A DNA stretch of 64,000 nt from Chrysemys picta bellii (Eukaryota; Chordata; Testudines; Emydidae), in assembly GCF_011386835.1 (NCBI RefSeq), contig NC_088795.1, forward strand, positions 121,537,434 through 121,601,433, written 5' to 3'. Shown one piece after another: positions 11,831 through 24,033 of the stretch. The notes beneath the pieces were generated by a model that did not search any database, was not told where the DNA came from, and worked only from the letters and a program-made list of their open reading frames with translations. Positions within the stretch are counted from its first letter, which is position 1. Every line of letters starts with the position of its first letter. The position numbers were made by a program, and so were the translations under genes.

Positions 11831-13342
11831 TATTGTTACATAAGCAGGGAATGTAATTGTACAAGTGAAATTATTTGTTATCATGCTCCACATACGGTTA
11901 ATATTACAATAGATGCTTATCATGAAGATAACTAGTGATCAGCATAAAACTAGTATGTAATAGTGGGGAGAAAATCTCATGTAAGATTTTCTGATCAGAA
12001 GTGACCCTTTTTGATATTGCTCTCTGATTAGAATGGTCTAATCATCCTAGTGCTCACCTATTAAGAGTTATACACATTTCCCAAGGGCTGTGTTTAGCTT
12101 ATCTCAAGAGTTAAGTCATGAGAGTAGGGATCCTGTTCTATATAGATTTTAATCAGGGTTGCCAGCCCTCAATACATTCAGTTCTACAAAGAACTATCCA
12201 GATTAGGCTGCAGTAGTAATGAATATTTTATAACATTTTTGGATGGGTTGAGCTTAGCTTCTTGGCATTGTTAATAACCTTTTGGGCTATACATGACTAA
12301 GATAGCACTGTTAAGCAGCAGCAGAAGCACATAAAACAGATGTCGACTATGCATACAGACACCATTCCTGAACTACACTGAACCTGCTTTCATTTTTCTA
12401 GGAAAATTTATGTTTGATACTATTAAATAGCTTCGTCGGTGCCACAAATTCTTGTAGGCTTAATTCTCATGTACACTAAGCTCCTTTAACATTTTTCTGC
12501 CACCGGAAAGGGCCCTAAATTAGATGTAAATTATTCAGTTATACCTGTTTAAGGTCCCTTCATATTGCCGGAACAGAATGAAGGGGCCCCTGTGCAAATG
12601 AGAACCAGGTCCTTTTCTGACTAGAGTTAGTGTTTCTCACACACAGTCTCCTGGAGACAAATATGATTTCAAATACAAGACATTTGACAGAGCCCAAGCT
12701 GTAGCCCATTCATGCCGTGAAATAGACCGCACCCCAGGTGAGCCTGAGGAAGCAGGATAAGCCATTCTAAAAGGAGGCTGAAGCCGGTGCACTAACCTTG
12801 CATACTGGGAAATCTCAAGAAAGACAACGTACTTCCTTGAGGTACAATCCCACACCAAGATCACTCTGGGGTGTTGCAGCTGCACACATGCCCTGTTCCC
12901 AGCTCCATCCCAAATGTCACAGGGCTCAGTTCTCCCATACAGTGCTCAGGCACAGTGGAGATGGGGCTGACAGGGAGCTGACGGTAGCTCTCTGATTCTT
13001 AGCGACCCAAACCTAGTGTGAGCAAAAGCTGAGGGGAGACAGCATTAGCGAACGCTGCTGATAGCGGAGAATCAGTCCTAGCAGAGCCTTAGTCCATTCC
13101 CCCTCCCCTCTCCTTCTTGGACACGCCCTTTCTCCTTACCTGACCCACTTCCTGCTTCCCCTCCCTACTCTCACCAAGGGGCATGGCTTTGCAATGGTCA
13201 AAGATTCCTCGTGAGCAGCGGGAATTCTCCAGGGGGTTCTTCTGGCCAGCGTACGTTCACTTTGCACCACTTATTTTACCCTCTGCGTCTAACTGCCTGC
13301 ACAAGGGTAGAAGTTGGCCTTACAAGTGAAAAATGCAATGAA
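11831..13342. other. Unannotated sequence
   Basis: No gene or clear repeat recognised. Chance frames at 12637-12995 overlap on both strands. Confidence 0.45.
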
Positions 13343-13454
13343 GGCACTGATCCAACCAAGCACTTAAGCATATCCATAACTGTAAGCAAATCAATGGGAC
13401 TATTCGCAATCTTGAAGTTCAGCACATGCTTAAGTGTTTGGCAGGATCAGTGCC
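13343..13454. repeat. Degraded palindromic short repeat, type P2
   Basis: Runs from GGCACTGATCCAACCAAGCA to TTGGCAGGATCAGTGCC. The ends are reverse complements, and the centre holds CAAATCAATGGGAC. This is one of the clearer P2 copies. Confidence 0.65.
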
Positions 13455-14099
13455 AAAACCACAGTCATCAGCTGTGAAAATATCCTAGTCCAGGATTTTG
13501 GTATTTCCAGAAATAACATCCCATAAGCAATGTAGCAGTGTTTTCCTTGAAGTAACTTTATCACAGACCTGTACTTCTATTAATAACAGGGAGAAAAACA
13601 TAGTCCCTGGGTTAAAGAAAGGCATGCATATTAAACTCCTTTTTAAACACAGTTGATCTATTTCCAGTTTTGCAAGAATGACATCGTCTCCTGAGATTCA
13701 GAAAAAATCTCTCATACTGAACTGACTGCCTGGCCCAGCACCTTAACTGCCAAAAATATGCCTGTCATTGAAAATGGTGGATGATCTCTCAGGTTAAGTT
13801 GTATCATCTAAAGACAATTTAAAGTAAGATGTGGGCATGAGACCAGCTCTCAGATATTAAAATCAAATGTAGCAGAACAGATAAGCGCTTAAGAAAACAC
13901 CAGGAAGCCAATTGAGCACTGAAAGCTAGAAAGGTGAGTCCATAATCAAATGTTTGAGGTGTTGCTTCCACAGGTATTGCCTCTGAAAACGTTGGGCCAG
14001 GTCTTCAACTTCTGTAAATCAGCACAGCTCCAGGGAAGTTCATGCGCGTCAGGCTCAACCTTTCAAGGCGAGACATAAATGTATCAAGCAATATCAGCC
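13455..14099. other. Unannotated sequence
   Basis: A P1-like fragment (GGGCCAGGTCTTCAACTTCT) occurs at about 13992. Otherwise nothing is recognised. Confidence 0.45.
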
Positions 14100-14113
14100 T
14101 CAGAAATAAAACA

Positions 14114-14557
14114 AAAACAATGAGAAGTCCGTGTGGCACCTTAGAGACTAACAAATGTATTTGGGCATAAGCTTTCGTGGGCCCAAATAAATTTGTTAGT
14201 CTTTAAGGTGCCACAAGGACTTCTTGTTGTTTTTGCTGATACAGACTAAGGGTACATCTACACTACAGCGGGGAGTCGGTTTAAGATACGCAAATTCAGC
14301 TACGTGAATAGCGTAGCTGAATTCGACGTATTACAGCCGACTTACCCCGTTGTGAGGACGGCGGCAAAATCGACTTCTGCCGCTTTTTGTCGGCGGCGCT
14401 TACTACCACCTCCGCTGGTGGAGTTAGAGCGCCGATTCGGGGATCGATTGTCGCGTCCCAACGGGACGCGATAAATCGATCCCCGAGAGGTCGATTTCTA
14501 CCCGCCGATTCAGGCGGGTAGTATAGACCAGGCCTAACACTGCTACTCTGAAACCTG
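14114..14557 (+). mobile_element. Inverted-repeat SINE, family 1, copy B (interrupted)
   Basis: A left arm (GTGTGGCACCTTAGAGACTA) and a right arm (TTAGTCTTTAAGGTGCCACA) form the family palindrome. The right arm runs to the complete CTGCTACTCTGAAACC terminus. A 14-bp target duplication, TCAGAAATAAAACA, flanks it at 14100-14113 and 14558-14571. A Harbinger-like MITE (14250-14534) is inserted in the right arm, within GACTAA/CACTGC. Without the MITE the SINE is about 156 bp. The left (5') arm is truncated. Confidence 0.8.
14250..14534. mobile_element. PIF/Harbinger-like MITE nested in a SINE
   Basis: The termini are imperfect inverted repeats: GGGTACATCTACACTAC on the left and GGCCTGGTCTATACTAC as the reverse complement of the right. 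A 3-bp TAA duplication (14247-14249 and 14535-14537) flanks it, fitting the TWA targets of Harbinger elements. The family structure of the disrupted SINE independently fixes both boundaries. The interior is GC-rich, with a subterminal hairpin (TTCAGCTACG...CGTAGCTGAA) and a second inverted repeat of CGGGGATCGAT with ATCGATCCCCG. There is no transposase. Relatives lie at 20095-20386 and 35441-35758. Confidence 0.85.
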
Positions 14558-14571
14558 TCAGAAATAAAACA

Positions 14572-16753
14572 CTGTTTTTAAAACCTGCAGAAGTCTAAAA
14601 CCTATTTCATAAAGAAGGTTCTCTGTAGCTCCACAATAGTTTATGCACTTTGTGGAGTGAGAGTTGAAAGGTTAAGAACACATTGGGTTTTTGAATGAGA
14701 GCATTTGCAGGTGGAATCCCCATGTGGCGGGTTTTTTTTTTTTTTTTTTTTTTTTGCCAGTTAAGAACATTAAAGCTTTTGGAAAAGAGGTGCATCCAGC
14801 AACCAAACATAAAACAAAGCTTAAAGATTTAATGTAAACAAAGATTGAATGTGAATCGTACTGTTGTAAAAGAGAACTCTGTGGATTACTGAGCTGGAAT
14901 TTGATTTAATCTTGGGGGGGAGGAAAAAGACCAATAGTGGCAAACCTTTCCTCGGACAAATAGGCACAATAAGTTTGGGCTACATTCTCATTTTCCTACC
15001 GGGTGGCAAAGACCCATCTCCCTAGTAAGTCTCAGTCGCTGCCTGAAGAGTTTATAATCTGAATATTCAAGACAAAGAAAGAGGACACACCCTTAGAACT
15101 TGTTTGTTCCAACCAGACCCTAGTTTCCTTTCTCAGAGAGCTACTCCCATCTTCCTTATATTGAGAGTGGAGTTTAACAAGCTGCTTGGTGAGACAGAAG
15201 TAATTAACATGCAGCTCTCTGAAAGGTCCAACTACCTGCTAAAACGGTGGGTCAAAAGGAGAATCCTTCCTCCCGGATACAGATTCAATTCAAGTAAATC
15301 TGAGTTCATCAAAATGAAAACAGTGAAGTTCAATGCCTAAGAAAGGCAGCATTTAGCCCAGAATATTATTTCTTTGGGAAGTCATGCCTGGAAAGAGGAC
15401 ACTGTTTCTCTACTCTTACCATGTTTCTCTAAATAAACCTCTGTTTAATTGTTTTGGTTACAATTTGTTTATGTTATAAATATAAAAAATATTAAAATGT
15501 ACCTAAATGAATGCTTAGCTCACTCTGTGCCCACAATATCCCTTCCATTATTTGGGGACAAAGAATGAAACCTTCTCCAATGCCTTTTACCGATTAGTTA
15601 CCTATTTCTGTCTCTGCCTCTCAGGAGGCCAACATTCACTTCTCTCTCCATACACCACTCAGTTACTGCCCCTGCTGGCAGCTCTCAGACCCACTGCAGG
15701 TAGTCTGAAATGCAGAGACAGTTCAAGAAAATCTGACACCCTAGGCAAAACTTCAGTGTGCTGCTTCCCCTCCTGTCTCCTAGTACAGAAGTTCTCAGCG
15801 GGGGCAGTGCACCGCTGTGGGGGTCATATCAGACTTTCTGGGAGGGCCTTGCAAACCTTCAATAATTATGGTAGATGTAAGGGAGCCAAGCACCGGGTTG
15901 CAACACCACTCACTCAGGTTTGGCCTGGCCACCTCTCTGTCATGAAGGAGGGCGTGGGAGGAGCAGCTGAGCCAAATTTTAGTGGGCAGTGTTGCAACCA
16001 GGCTTATGGTGTCATGGCAGCACTCAGCTTTGTGGCAGTCACCCGCCACCCTAGGCAGAATCTGCTGCCCTAGGCAGCTGTCTAGTATGCCTATACCTAG
16101 AGCGGACCCTGCTCAGATGAAAACTATCGTATTGACAGTTTTACACAGAAGAAGAAATATCCAAGAATAATAGGAAGCAGAAGTCAACATGTCTAATCCC
16201 AGCCACAGAACACATCAGTAGAACGGCACTTAGCTTATGCTATAAAGTAGAAACCTGATAATCTCACATGGTAGAAGACTCTTTATCTGACCCACGTCAC
16301 CAAAGCCAACACTGCCTCCCAGCTCAGTGTTCAGGTTGCATGTCTCAGAAAGAACTAGGTCCATAAAGTGGGCATCCTCTGCCCTTTTAGGCCCTTCAAG
16401 TCTACACCAGCTCCATTAGTACTGTTGCATCTTTGACCCGAGAGGTTAGCTGCTATTCGGGGCTTTGCCAGGTTGTTTCCATTAGGAGGAAATATTAACA
16501 AAATGAATCAGGTATTTCTTTGGTGCAATCCTATTTGTTTACTGAACACAGTAGAAACAAACAGCATAAGACAGTTTCCTTGCTCACAATTTCCAAGCCC
16601 ACCTCTCCCATCAGTTCTGTGCCCAAGAAACTCTGTTTCTGCTCCCTCACAGGCCACACCCATGATTCCATCTCTCCCTGTCTGCGGTCTTTCCCTTCTC
16701 CTGGCTTTCTGCCTCTCACACACAAGGACACATACAGCTGCTACCAATCAATT
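14572..16753. other. Mostly unannotated sequence with a long T tract
   Basis: A pure T-run of 24 bases lies at 14732-14755. A GC-richer patch at about 15680-16115 has a 173-codon frame (15552-16073) with no recognisable domain. Motifs such as CTGCCCTAGGCAG and ACCTAGAGCGGACCCTG near its right end resemble a hAT MITE terminus, but I could not find the partner terminus. Confidence 0.45.
14732..14755. repeat. Poly(T) tract
   Basis: Twenty-four consecutive T bases. No SINE body or target duplication adjoins it that I can see, so its origin as a retroposon tail is not established. Confidence 0.9.
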
Positions 16754-16761
16754 CCCTAGCC

Positions 16762-17067
16762 CAGGGGTCAGCAACCTTTCAGAAGTGGTGTGCCGAGTCT
16801 TCATTTATTCACTCTAATTTAAGGTTTTGCGTGCCAGTAATATATTATAACGTTTTTAGAAGGTCTCTTTCTATAAGTTTATAATATATAATTAAACTGT
16901 TGTTGTATGTAAAATAAATAAGGTTTTTAAAATGTTTAAGAAGCTTCATTTAAAATTAAATTAAAATGCAGAGCCCCCCTGGACCGGTGGCCAGGACCTG
17001 GGCAGTGTGAGTGCCACTGAAAACCAGCTCGTGTGCTGCCTTCGGTGCCATAGGTTGCCTACCCCTG
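16762..17067. mobile_element. hAT-like MITE
   Basis: The left terminus CAGGGGTCAGCAACCT and right terminus AGGTTGCCTACCCCTG are inverted repeats of about 16 bp with one or two mismatches. A perfect 8-bp duplication, CCCTAGCC, flanks the element at 16754-16761 and 17068-17075, as expected for hAT. The interior is AT-rich without transposase. CAGGGGT...GGCAACCT is a common hAT (Charlie-type) terminus. Confidence 0.9.
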
Positions 17068-17179
17068 CCCTAGCCCCTGCATTTGCAGTCAGTCACAAGG
17101 AAACCCCCTTAGACCACATGACTTAGCCCTGCTCTGGTTTTGCCATGTGGCCAATTGCCTTTGGCAGTAGTGTCTATTG

Positions 17180-17393
17180 CAATGGTGGGCAACCTGTGGC
17201 CTGCGGGCCATATGCAGCCCCTCAGGGTAATCTGATTGCAGGTCACGAGACATTTTGCTGACGTTGACCATCCGCAGGCACGGCCCCCGCGGCTCCCAGT
17301 GGCCACGGTTTGCTGTTCCCAGTCAATGGGAGTTGCGGGAAGCGGCGGCCAGCACGTCCCTGTGGCCCGCTGCCCACAGGTTGCACACCACTG
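17180..17393. mobile_element. hAT-like MITE, GC-rich
   Basis: The left terminus CAATGGTGGGCAACCTGTGG pairs with the right terminus CACAGGTTGCACACCACTG. An exact 8-bp duplication, GTCTATTG, flanks it at 17172-17179 and 17394-17401. The interior is GC-rich with no credible transposase. It lies only 112 bp from the preceding hAT MITE but is a different family. Confidence 0.9.
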
Positions 17394-17401
17394 GTCTATT
17401 G

Positions 17402-19608
17402 TCTCCACCCAGCTTACTCCATAAAGGGGCTTAATTGTCCTAGATCTCCTGAGTTCTAGTCCAGTGCTTTATCTGCTAGGCCACACTGTATGACTACTCC
17501 TATGCTTAAAGTTAAGGATCCGCTTACATGCTTTGCTAGACCTTAATGAAGTAGAATTGTCAACCTTAATCATATCTCACAGTTCATGTAGTTTCTGTTT
17601 ATGGTACACAACTTTCTGTCTCATGCAACCTTTTCAAGGTAAATACTGAAAAGTGTATCTAAATGGAATTGATTTCCATACTTGCAACCAAATTCTCCAT
17701 TCAGCTAATTCACAGAAACATCTTAGTGTTTTTTGTTTGATAGAAAATATTTAAATGTCCTTATCAAGTTAGCCCCTCGCCATCTAATACAAACCTCCTT
17801 GATTACTAGCCAGGTCTACAAGTAAAAACTTAGTTTAAGTGGTTGATCCGTTAACGTAATCTGTCATTCTATATCCATTAACTTCTGTTTCTGCTTTTGC
17901 ACAAACAAGATTTGCCACAGATCACTGATTCAAACAAGAAGTTTAAATGAAGTACCTCAAATTAAGTTTGAATTGATTTACATCCTGAACCAATGAACCA
18001 GCAAATTTTCTTGTGTGCGTTTGCGTGTGCAGAACTAAAATACTTATAGGAGATACTGTCATCCTGGCAATTAAGGACATCAGAGGAGAGAGACCAGTTT
18101 TCCAGTTTGTTTTCCATTTCATTTTGCAGGGCAGGTGAGTTGTTGACACTTCCTCCACAAATCCTTCCTCAACAAAAAACCCAGCAACCTAAAACTTGAA
18201 TGTAAATCATTTGTATGAAATCAAAATTTAGGCAGAGAAATTTAGAAAATCTAAGTTCAAGAAAGAAAACACAATTTTAGTACTTCAATGGGAGCCAAAT
18301 TTCAGTAATCCTTTCTTTCCCTTTAATAATCAGGAAGAATGAGATACACCGCTTCCATCTTCATATCAGCATTAAAAGTGTATTACATTCAAGAAGGAAT
18401 AAGCAGAGGGAAAATATACTGGAATACAATTATATTTGGATAAAACTAGATAAACTGAAAACATTGATCCAATTGTGTTGAATGCCTTATTCATATCATT
18501 TTGGGAGAATCTGTTCATTTGGTGCAATAATACAAAAATTCTGCTCTACAAATGGATACAAAACATTGTAGCATTTTCTTCCATAATAAGCAAAATGTGG
18601 GTGGGGGGTCAGATAGGGGTTTTTATGATGGTGGGGGGGGTTGGTTGTGTGAGTGCATGTGTGTTTCTTTCTTCTGTAGAGATTATGAGCTGTGTAGGAA
18701 TACAGTGCTTAATTGAAACGATAACAAATGATGAAGCAGCTGTGAAGTATGGCACAAAAATTGCTCCAAGCAGTTAAGGCTGATCATCGTGATGGAAATA
18801 GCTTTTTGACAAGCTTTGCATTCCTGTGACAATAATTAAGAATCAGGTTTCCACCGAAAGGCTTTATAGCCAGAAGGGGTTGTAAATCAATGGGCAACAT
18901 TTTTATCGCAGAATGAAAATTAATTATTCAGTGTCAACATGCTTTCTCACACTTAACTGCTTGCAATATTCCTTTATTCTTGATTTTAATTCAATTAATG
19001 TACCATTGGAGGAGGGGCAGGCTGTCTGGAATGTTTTACTTTTGTTAACATTTACCATAAGGAAATATGACAAAACTATATGGTGGTTAAACTCAACTGT
19101 ATTTCAGATTGTTTTGGCAGAGAGGTTGCTAGCTGCTCTGTACCTACTGACAAGGGGGTGGATGTGAGCATTCAGTGCAAATATAAATGTGGAAAGAATT
19201 GAACTCAATAATACATGAAAAGGAAGAGTGGGGTTTTCAAAAGTGTTCAGTGCTACCCTAAGTTTGTTCCCATTGAAGTTAATGGAAAATCTCCCATTTA
19301 ATTCAGTCTGCACAGCCAATATTGAGCATTTTTGAAAAATCTCATCCTGACTTGCAAGCAAATGAAAAATGTTTTTGGATATTTGTCTATTTTCTAAGAG
19401 GAAGGGTGACTGGTGCACATCTGTCCCGTCCTTTCCTGTAAAATGGTGGGGGTACATCCTGAAAATGGTGCTCATTGGATTAAAGGGATTCAGCTCCTGA
19501 AAACAGGGCTGGAAATACCCTGTTTGGTGGAAACATTAGGAAGCATTAACTTTTACTCTGAGCCTGGGACAATTTTCTATCTTCATTTCCACTCAGAGCT
19601 TCTGCATT
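17402..19608. other. Mostly unannotated AT-rich sequence
   Basis: At about 17437-17495 (minus strand) there is a tRNA-like SINE head: GTGGCCTAGCAGATAAAGCA is followed by a B-box-like region. G-rich runs occur at about 18598-18650. Frames of 100 and 123 codons (18475-18777 plus, 19104-19475 minus) carry no motif I recognise. Confidence 0.45.
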
Positions 19609-19616
19609 AACAATAG

Positions 19617-20053
19617 TAGAGCTGGTCAAAAAATGTTCACTGAAATGGTCTTTCATTGAAAAATGCTATTTTGTTGAAATCAAGATATTTTGTAGGAAGT
19701 GTCAATTTTGGTGAAATTTTTAATGGAAAAGGCCTATTTTGTTCTGACATTTGCATTTCCTTCCGACTTTCCTGTTTAATTCCAACTTTCTCGTTTTGCT
19801 TTGACTATTATATTAGAATGTTAATTTTAATGCTATTATATTATATTCAACAGTTTATATTGAACTGTTTGAGATTATGAAAACAAAATATTTCAATAAG
19901 GTCATTTTGATGTTTCTGAATCAAAAAATTTTGGAATATTTTCTTCCATAAAATATTTTGAGATTGACTTTTGGTCCTGATTGGGGACAAAATCAAACTT
20001 CAAAATGTTAAAATTTTCTATGGGATGGAAACTCCATTTTCCAACCAACTCTA
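19617..20053. mobile_element. AT-rich hAT-like MITE
   Basis: The left end TAGAGCTGGTCAAAAAATGT matches, inverted, the right end CCATTTTCCAACCAACTCTA. The 8-bp flanks AACAATAG and GCTAATAG agree at five of eight positions, consistent with an aged hAT duplication. The interior is rich in AAATTTT and TGAAA motifs and shares its termini with 23639-24025. Confidence 0.65.
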
Positions 20054-20094
20054 GCTAATAGTCTCTTGTACACTATTACATATAGCTATACTAA

Positions 20095-20386
20095 GGGTAC
20101 GTCTACATTACCCGCTGGTGGGTAGTGATCAATTTATCGGGGATCGATTTATTGTGTCTAGTATAGATGCAATAAATCGATCCTCGATCACTCTGCCGTC
20201 GACTCCTGTACTCCACCATGGCGAGAGGCGGAAGCGGAGTCAACGGGTGAGCAGCGGCAGTGAACCCCGTGCCGTGAGGATGTGAGGTAAGTCGACCTAA
20301 GATACGTCGACTTCAGCTACACTATTCTCGTAGCTGAAGTTGCGTATCTTAGATTGATCCCCGCTCCCCCCAGTGTAGACCAGGCC
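20095..20386. mobile_element. PIF/Harbinger-like MITE
   Basis: Begins GGGTACGTCTACATTACC and ends GTGTAGACCAGGCC, the same termini as 14250-14534. The flanking triplets are TAA (left) and TCA (right), so the target duplication has probably mutated. The interior has two hairpins: GGGATCGATTTATTG with CAATAAATCGATCC, and TAAGATACGTCGACTTCAGC with GCTGAAGTTGCGTATCTTA. There is no transposase frame. Confidence 0.75.
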
Positions 20387-20389
20387 TCA

Positions 20390-22564
20390 GTCCATAGCAT
20401 GGGCTCGATTCAGGAAAGCACTTGATCATATGCTGTGTCAAAGTGGTGTTTCGCAGAATTCCACCGAGAAAATTTTTGCTTAGTTCCATGTAATTTTGCC
20501 CCCATAAAATTATGTGATTTTTTTGCCTAAATTATTGTCATTTTGTGCATTTTTATCTATAAACCCTTATGACTTGAAGACAGGCTCATTTTAGCTTGAA
20601 AACAGGCCCATTTACACCAGCACATGTGACAATGTCATGTATCCAGCTGAATTTTTTTCATGGATATGAACTCATTTTCAAGTTATACTCCCACTCAGTA
20701 GCTATACTTTACTTTTCAAGCAGTGCCATTCATTTCACAGAGACCAGAGTAAGACACTACTCAACAGGAGCAAGGATCCAGGAACATGGCCCAACATGTA
20801 AATACCCAGCACAGTAAATAGAAAGAAAAAAACTGCCGACGGGGTGATCCAGCTCATTCTCTGTTAGATTATGGGTGGGGAGTCATTTCAAAAAGGCTAG
20901 ATAAACTGATCTAAATGTAGATCTTCTGGCCTGGAGACAGGGGTTCATAGACTTCTCCCTCTGAAGACACAGTGGCCTTGCAATTTAATAACAAGTCAAC
21001 TATTAGAGATCAGAGGAGGCCCACATCTGTCAGCAAGGGAACTGGTATTTACATTGATATATGGCTCTTGGATGTCAAGGTGCTGTCTGGAGGAAGGGGT
21101 AGTGATAAAGGGATGCATTCTCCCCAGCCCCCTCGCATTGGCTAGTACCGAGGGGAGTCATCTCAGATGAAGCTGCTGGATGCACTGCATCTTAGGAGTC
21201 ACCCAGAAACATAACAATGCTGCTGCAACACTTTTTGAAAGGGTTCAATGCATTCTCCTCCCGTGAGAGGCCCATTCTGTGGCCAGCGCGCAGAGGAGGA
21301 GAAGGCCAGGGCCCTTTTCATTTCCCAAAGTTCTTTGGTAAGCCTAGCGCGAACATCAACACTAGCGTCATTTCATGCTTGCAGTCAGGAGACTGTGGGA
21401 GCCTAACCTCCATATAGGATCCCAAACAAGGGAGTTGGGAAACCCCCGGCTTGTGCCCTCTCCTGCTCCCCTTTTGGGAAACTCATGTAGAACTAGGTCT
21501 CCCTGTCCCACCTGTCCCTTAGTGCTAATTTGTCTTTGTTCACTTAAAGCTGTGTCTGATTTCAACATTTGTCCTCACTCTAGTCTTTGTCCTCTTTCCT
21601 CTGTGTCTGGAGCCTGTTGCAGTATAAGATCATAACTAGACAGGCATGGAGGAGTTGGAATTACCTGTGAAAATATCAATAAGAGAGAGGACAGAAACAG
21701 GAGAACCTGTGACCTACCAATTGACCTCTGCACAACTCTTCTGAAATTAGATTATAATATTCCTAATTATGCTTTTAACAACTCAATAATTTTAAAATGT
21801 TTATAACAAGTTTCAGAACATTTAAGCACATGTTTTTCAGTCATATCGACTTCCCACTAAGATAGTAATTTAGAAACGTAGCTGGAGGCAATAGGTCAGT
21901 TTTAATGCCAGCACATTTATTATACTGTGGTAATAGATCTTTGCTGCAGATACAAAAAAATCCAGGGAGCCCAATTGCACTTCTAGTAATGTCAGCATAA
22001 ATTAGGAGTAGCTCCTTTAGAATTCGTGGCGCTACACCAAGGCAAACCTAGTATAACTGAGATCAGAATAAGACCCAGTTTCTTCCTGTGAAATTCACTG
22101 AGGATGCTATTGCTTGGTACAGTAAAAATGAATTTTAAAACTGTTGTTTCTTCTGAATGTCAACTAGTGAACTGCTGTGGGATTCTTAAACTGGTTTACA
22201 TTATTTGCAAGTGAAAAAATATGTCCTTCCATGCAGAACTATCACCTTCAAGGCAAGAGGTCACAGGTTCAGGTAATCAGAGCTGAATATGCCCACGCTT
22301 CATCCATGAACACCTTATGTGGTACGGGTCATGGTGCTGCTAGAATATGTCTCAATAGTACATTTCACTTCTTACTTGAAAGATCTAATCATACTTCTGA
22401 AGTAATCATTCAAACCATTTACCCTGGAACGTATTTCTCAATGTTGCCTATATTTTAAGTTAAAAAAAAAATCTGTGTCCTTTCCTATTGCATTTTCTCT
22501 ATCATGGGTTATCAGCTCTCTTCTAAACCACAATTAGTCAAGAAACATTCTATTCAAATACCTG
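20390..22564. other. Unannotated sequence
   Basis: No gene or clear transposon is recognised. A GC-richer patch at 21210-21640 has short overlapping frames on both strands without motifs. Confidence 0.45.
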
Positions 22565-22574
22565 GTATTTTCAG

Positions 22575-22707
22575 GTTTCAGAGTAGCAGTCGTGTTAGTC
22601 TGTATCCGCAAAAAGAACAGGAGTACTTGTGGCACCTTAGAGACGAAAGCTTATGCTCAAATAAATTTGTTAGTCTCTAAGGTGCCACAAGTACTCCTGT
22701 TCTTCTT
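22575..22707 (-). mobile_element. Inverted-repeat SINE, family 1, copy C
   Basis: The complete terminus (GTTTCAGAGTAGCAGTCGTG) is on the left. The hairpin centre has been deleted, so the arms join directly at about GAGACGAAAGCTTATGCTC. The right arm stops at GTTCTTCTT. A 10-bp duplication, GTATTTTCAG, lies at 22565-22574 and 22708-22717. Minus-strand orientation is inferred from the complete end. Confidence 0.8.
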
Positions 22708-22717
22708 GTATTTTCAG

Positions 22718-23630
22718 CTTCCATTGGGACGGGTGCTGATGCTTTTAGGGGGGCAGCAACATACTCTGCAAGCCCCCCCAACTGATTTCAGTGGCACTAT
22801 TGAAAGACTAAAGAAACCATTCTACGTGAGTATGGGTGTCAGAATTGGGCCCAAAGTAATTATCCTTTTTTGACATTCAGTCCCAGTCTTGAGCTGGGAG
22901 AGCTTGGAAAGAACAAATAAGAACGTTCATGCAGATTAAAAAATTCTTTTGAAACATTCTCAGAAATGTCACGTTTTGCCTTTATGCTGAGATTGTACAA
23001 AAATCTTTAACTCCCATTGCCAGTCCATGGGTTCTCAACACTATAGATTATGGCTGCTGTGATCAAATTTGCTGCTTTTGTTCTCAGTGAGAGGCCAACC
23101 CGCCACCCCAAAAAAAAAAAAAATCATGAAAAAACCTCTTATCTAATGAACTGCAGAAAATAAGCCTGATAAAAGCCAACCAGCAAGCAAGAACCTGAGT
23201 GAAAAGTGTGCCTGTCATTGTTACACCAGAATACTAGTGTCACAGCTGGCATTCTGTACAGTTGGTGGAAGCAGAAAAGACTCTCTGTATACACATATAT
23301 TTTAGGTCAGTGTCCTCAATACAGAGCTGGAGCAGAATATTTCTGGTAAATTTTATTAAGTACAATATGTTGCATCAAAGATCTGTCCCGGAGTTTTCCT
23401 TCCAAAGCAACTGCCCTGGAATTAGTTGCAATAAACAAGTGGGCTGGAAACCATGTAATCTAAACATGTTTTCCTCAGTGTATGCCAGCGTTCCCAGCTG
23501 TCAAAGGGAGCATACTCCCCTAAACTAAACAGAGGTTATACTCCATGTAGCCACACATACATTTACCTTCAGCTACACTCTTACAGAGGGTAAAACGTGG
23601 GAACTGGTAACATTTTGGAAATGCATAATG
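22718..23630. other. Unannotated sequence
   Basis: A-run at about 23109-23122. Nothing else is recognised. Confidence 0.45.
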
Positions 23631-23638
23631 CTTGCAAG

Positions 23639-24025
23639 TTGAGCTGGTCAAAAAATTTTCAACAGAACAGATTTCTATCAAAAAATGCAATTTTGTTAGA
23701 ACTGATGCCTTCTGCAGGAACACAATGATATTGAGAACATTTTCAACGGGAAAAGGTGCAAATATTTCATTTTGACAATGTCAAAACATTTCAGTTTAGT
23801 TTCTACATGTCTATTATATTAACATATTGTAATGTAGCATAATATATAATATAATATAACCATCAAAAGGAAATGAATCAAAATGTTAAAGTGAAAACAA
23901 AATTTCAAATTGAAATTTGTTGGCATTTTTGTTTAATAGAAAATTGTGAAATTTCAGCTTTTCGTTCTGATTTAGAATGGAAAAAAAATTGATGTGTTGG
24001 ACATTCCAGTTCCTGACCAGCTCCA
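23639..24025. mobile_element. AT-rich hAT-like MITE, best-preserved copy
   Basis: The left end TTGAGCTGGTCAAAAAATTT pairs with the right end CAGTTCCTGACCAGCTCCA. A perfect 8-bp duplication, CTTGCAAG, flanks it at 23631-23638 and 24026-24033. The interior is strongly AT-rich with TTTCAAATTGAAATTT-like palindromes and no transposase frame. This copy ties the family to hAT. Confidence 0.8.
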
Positions 24026-24033
24026 CTTGCAAG

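Noticed and set aside
15552..16073. 173-codon frame as a real protein
   Set aside because: No signal peptide, domain or repeat structure is seen. It starts from weak context and overlaps sequence that looks like MITE debris.
18595..18660. G-run region as a G-quadruplex regulatory site
   Set aside because: The G runs are irregularly spaced in a low-complexity stretch, with no adjacent promoter or gene to support a role.
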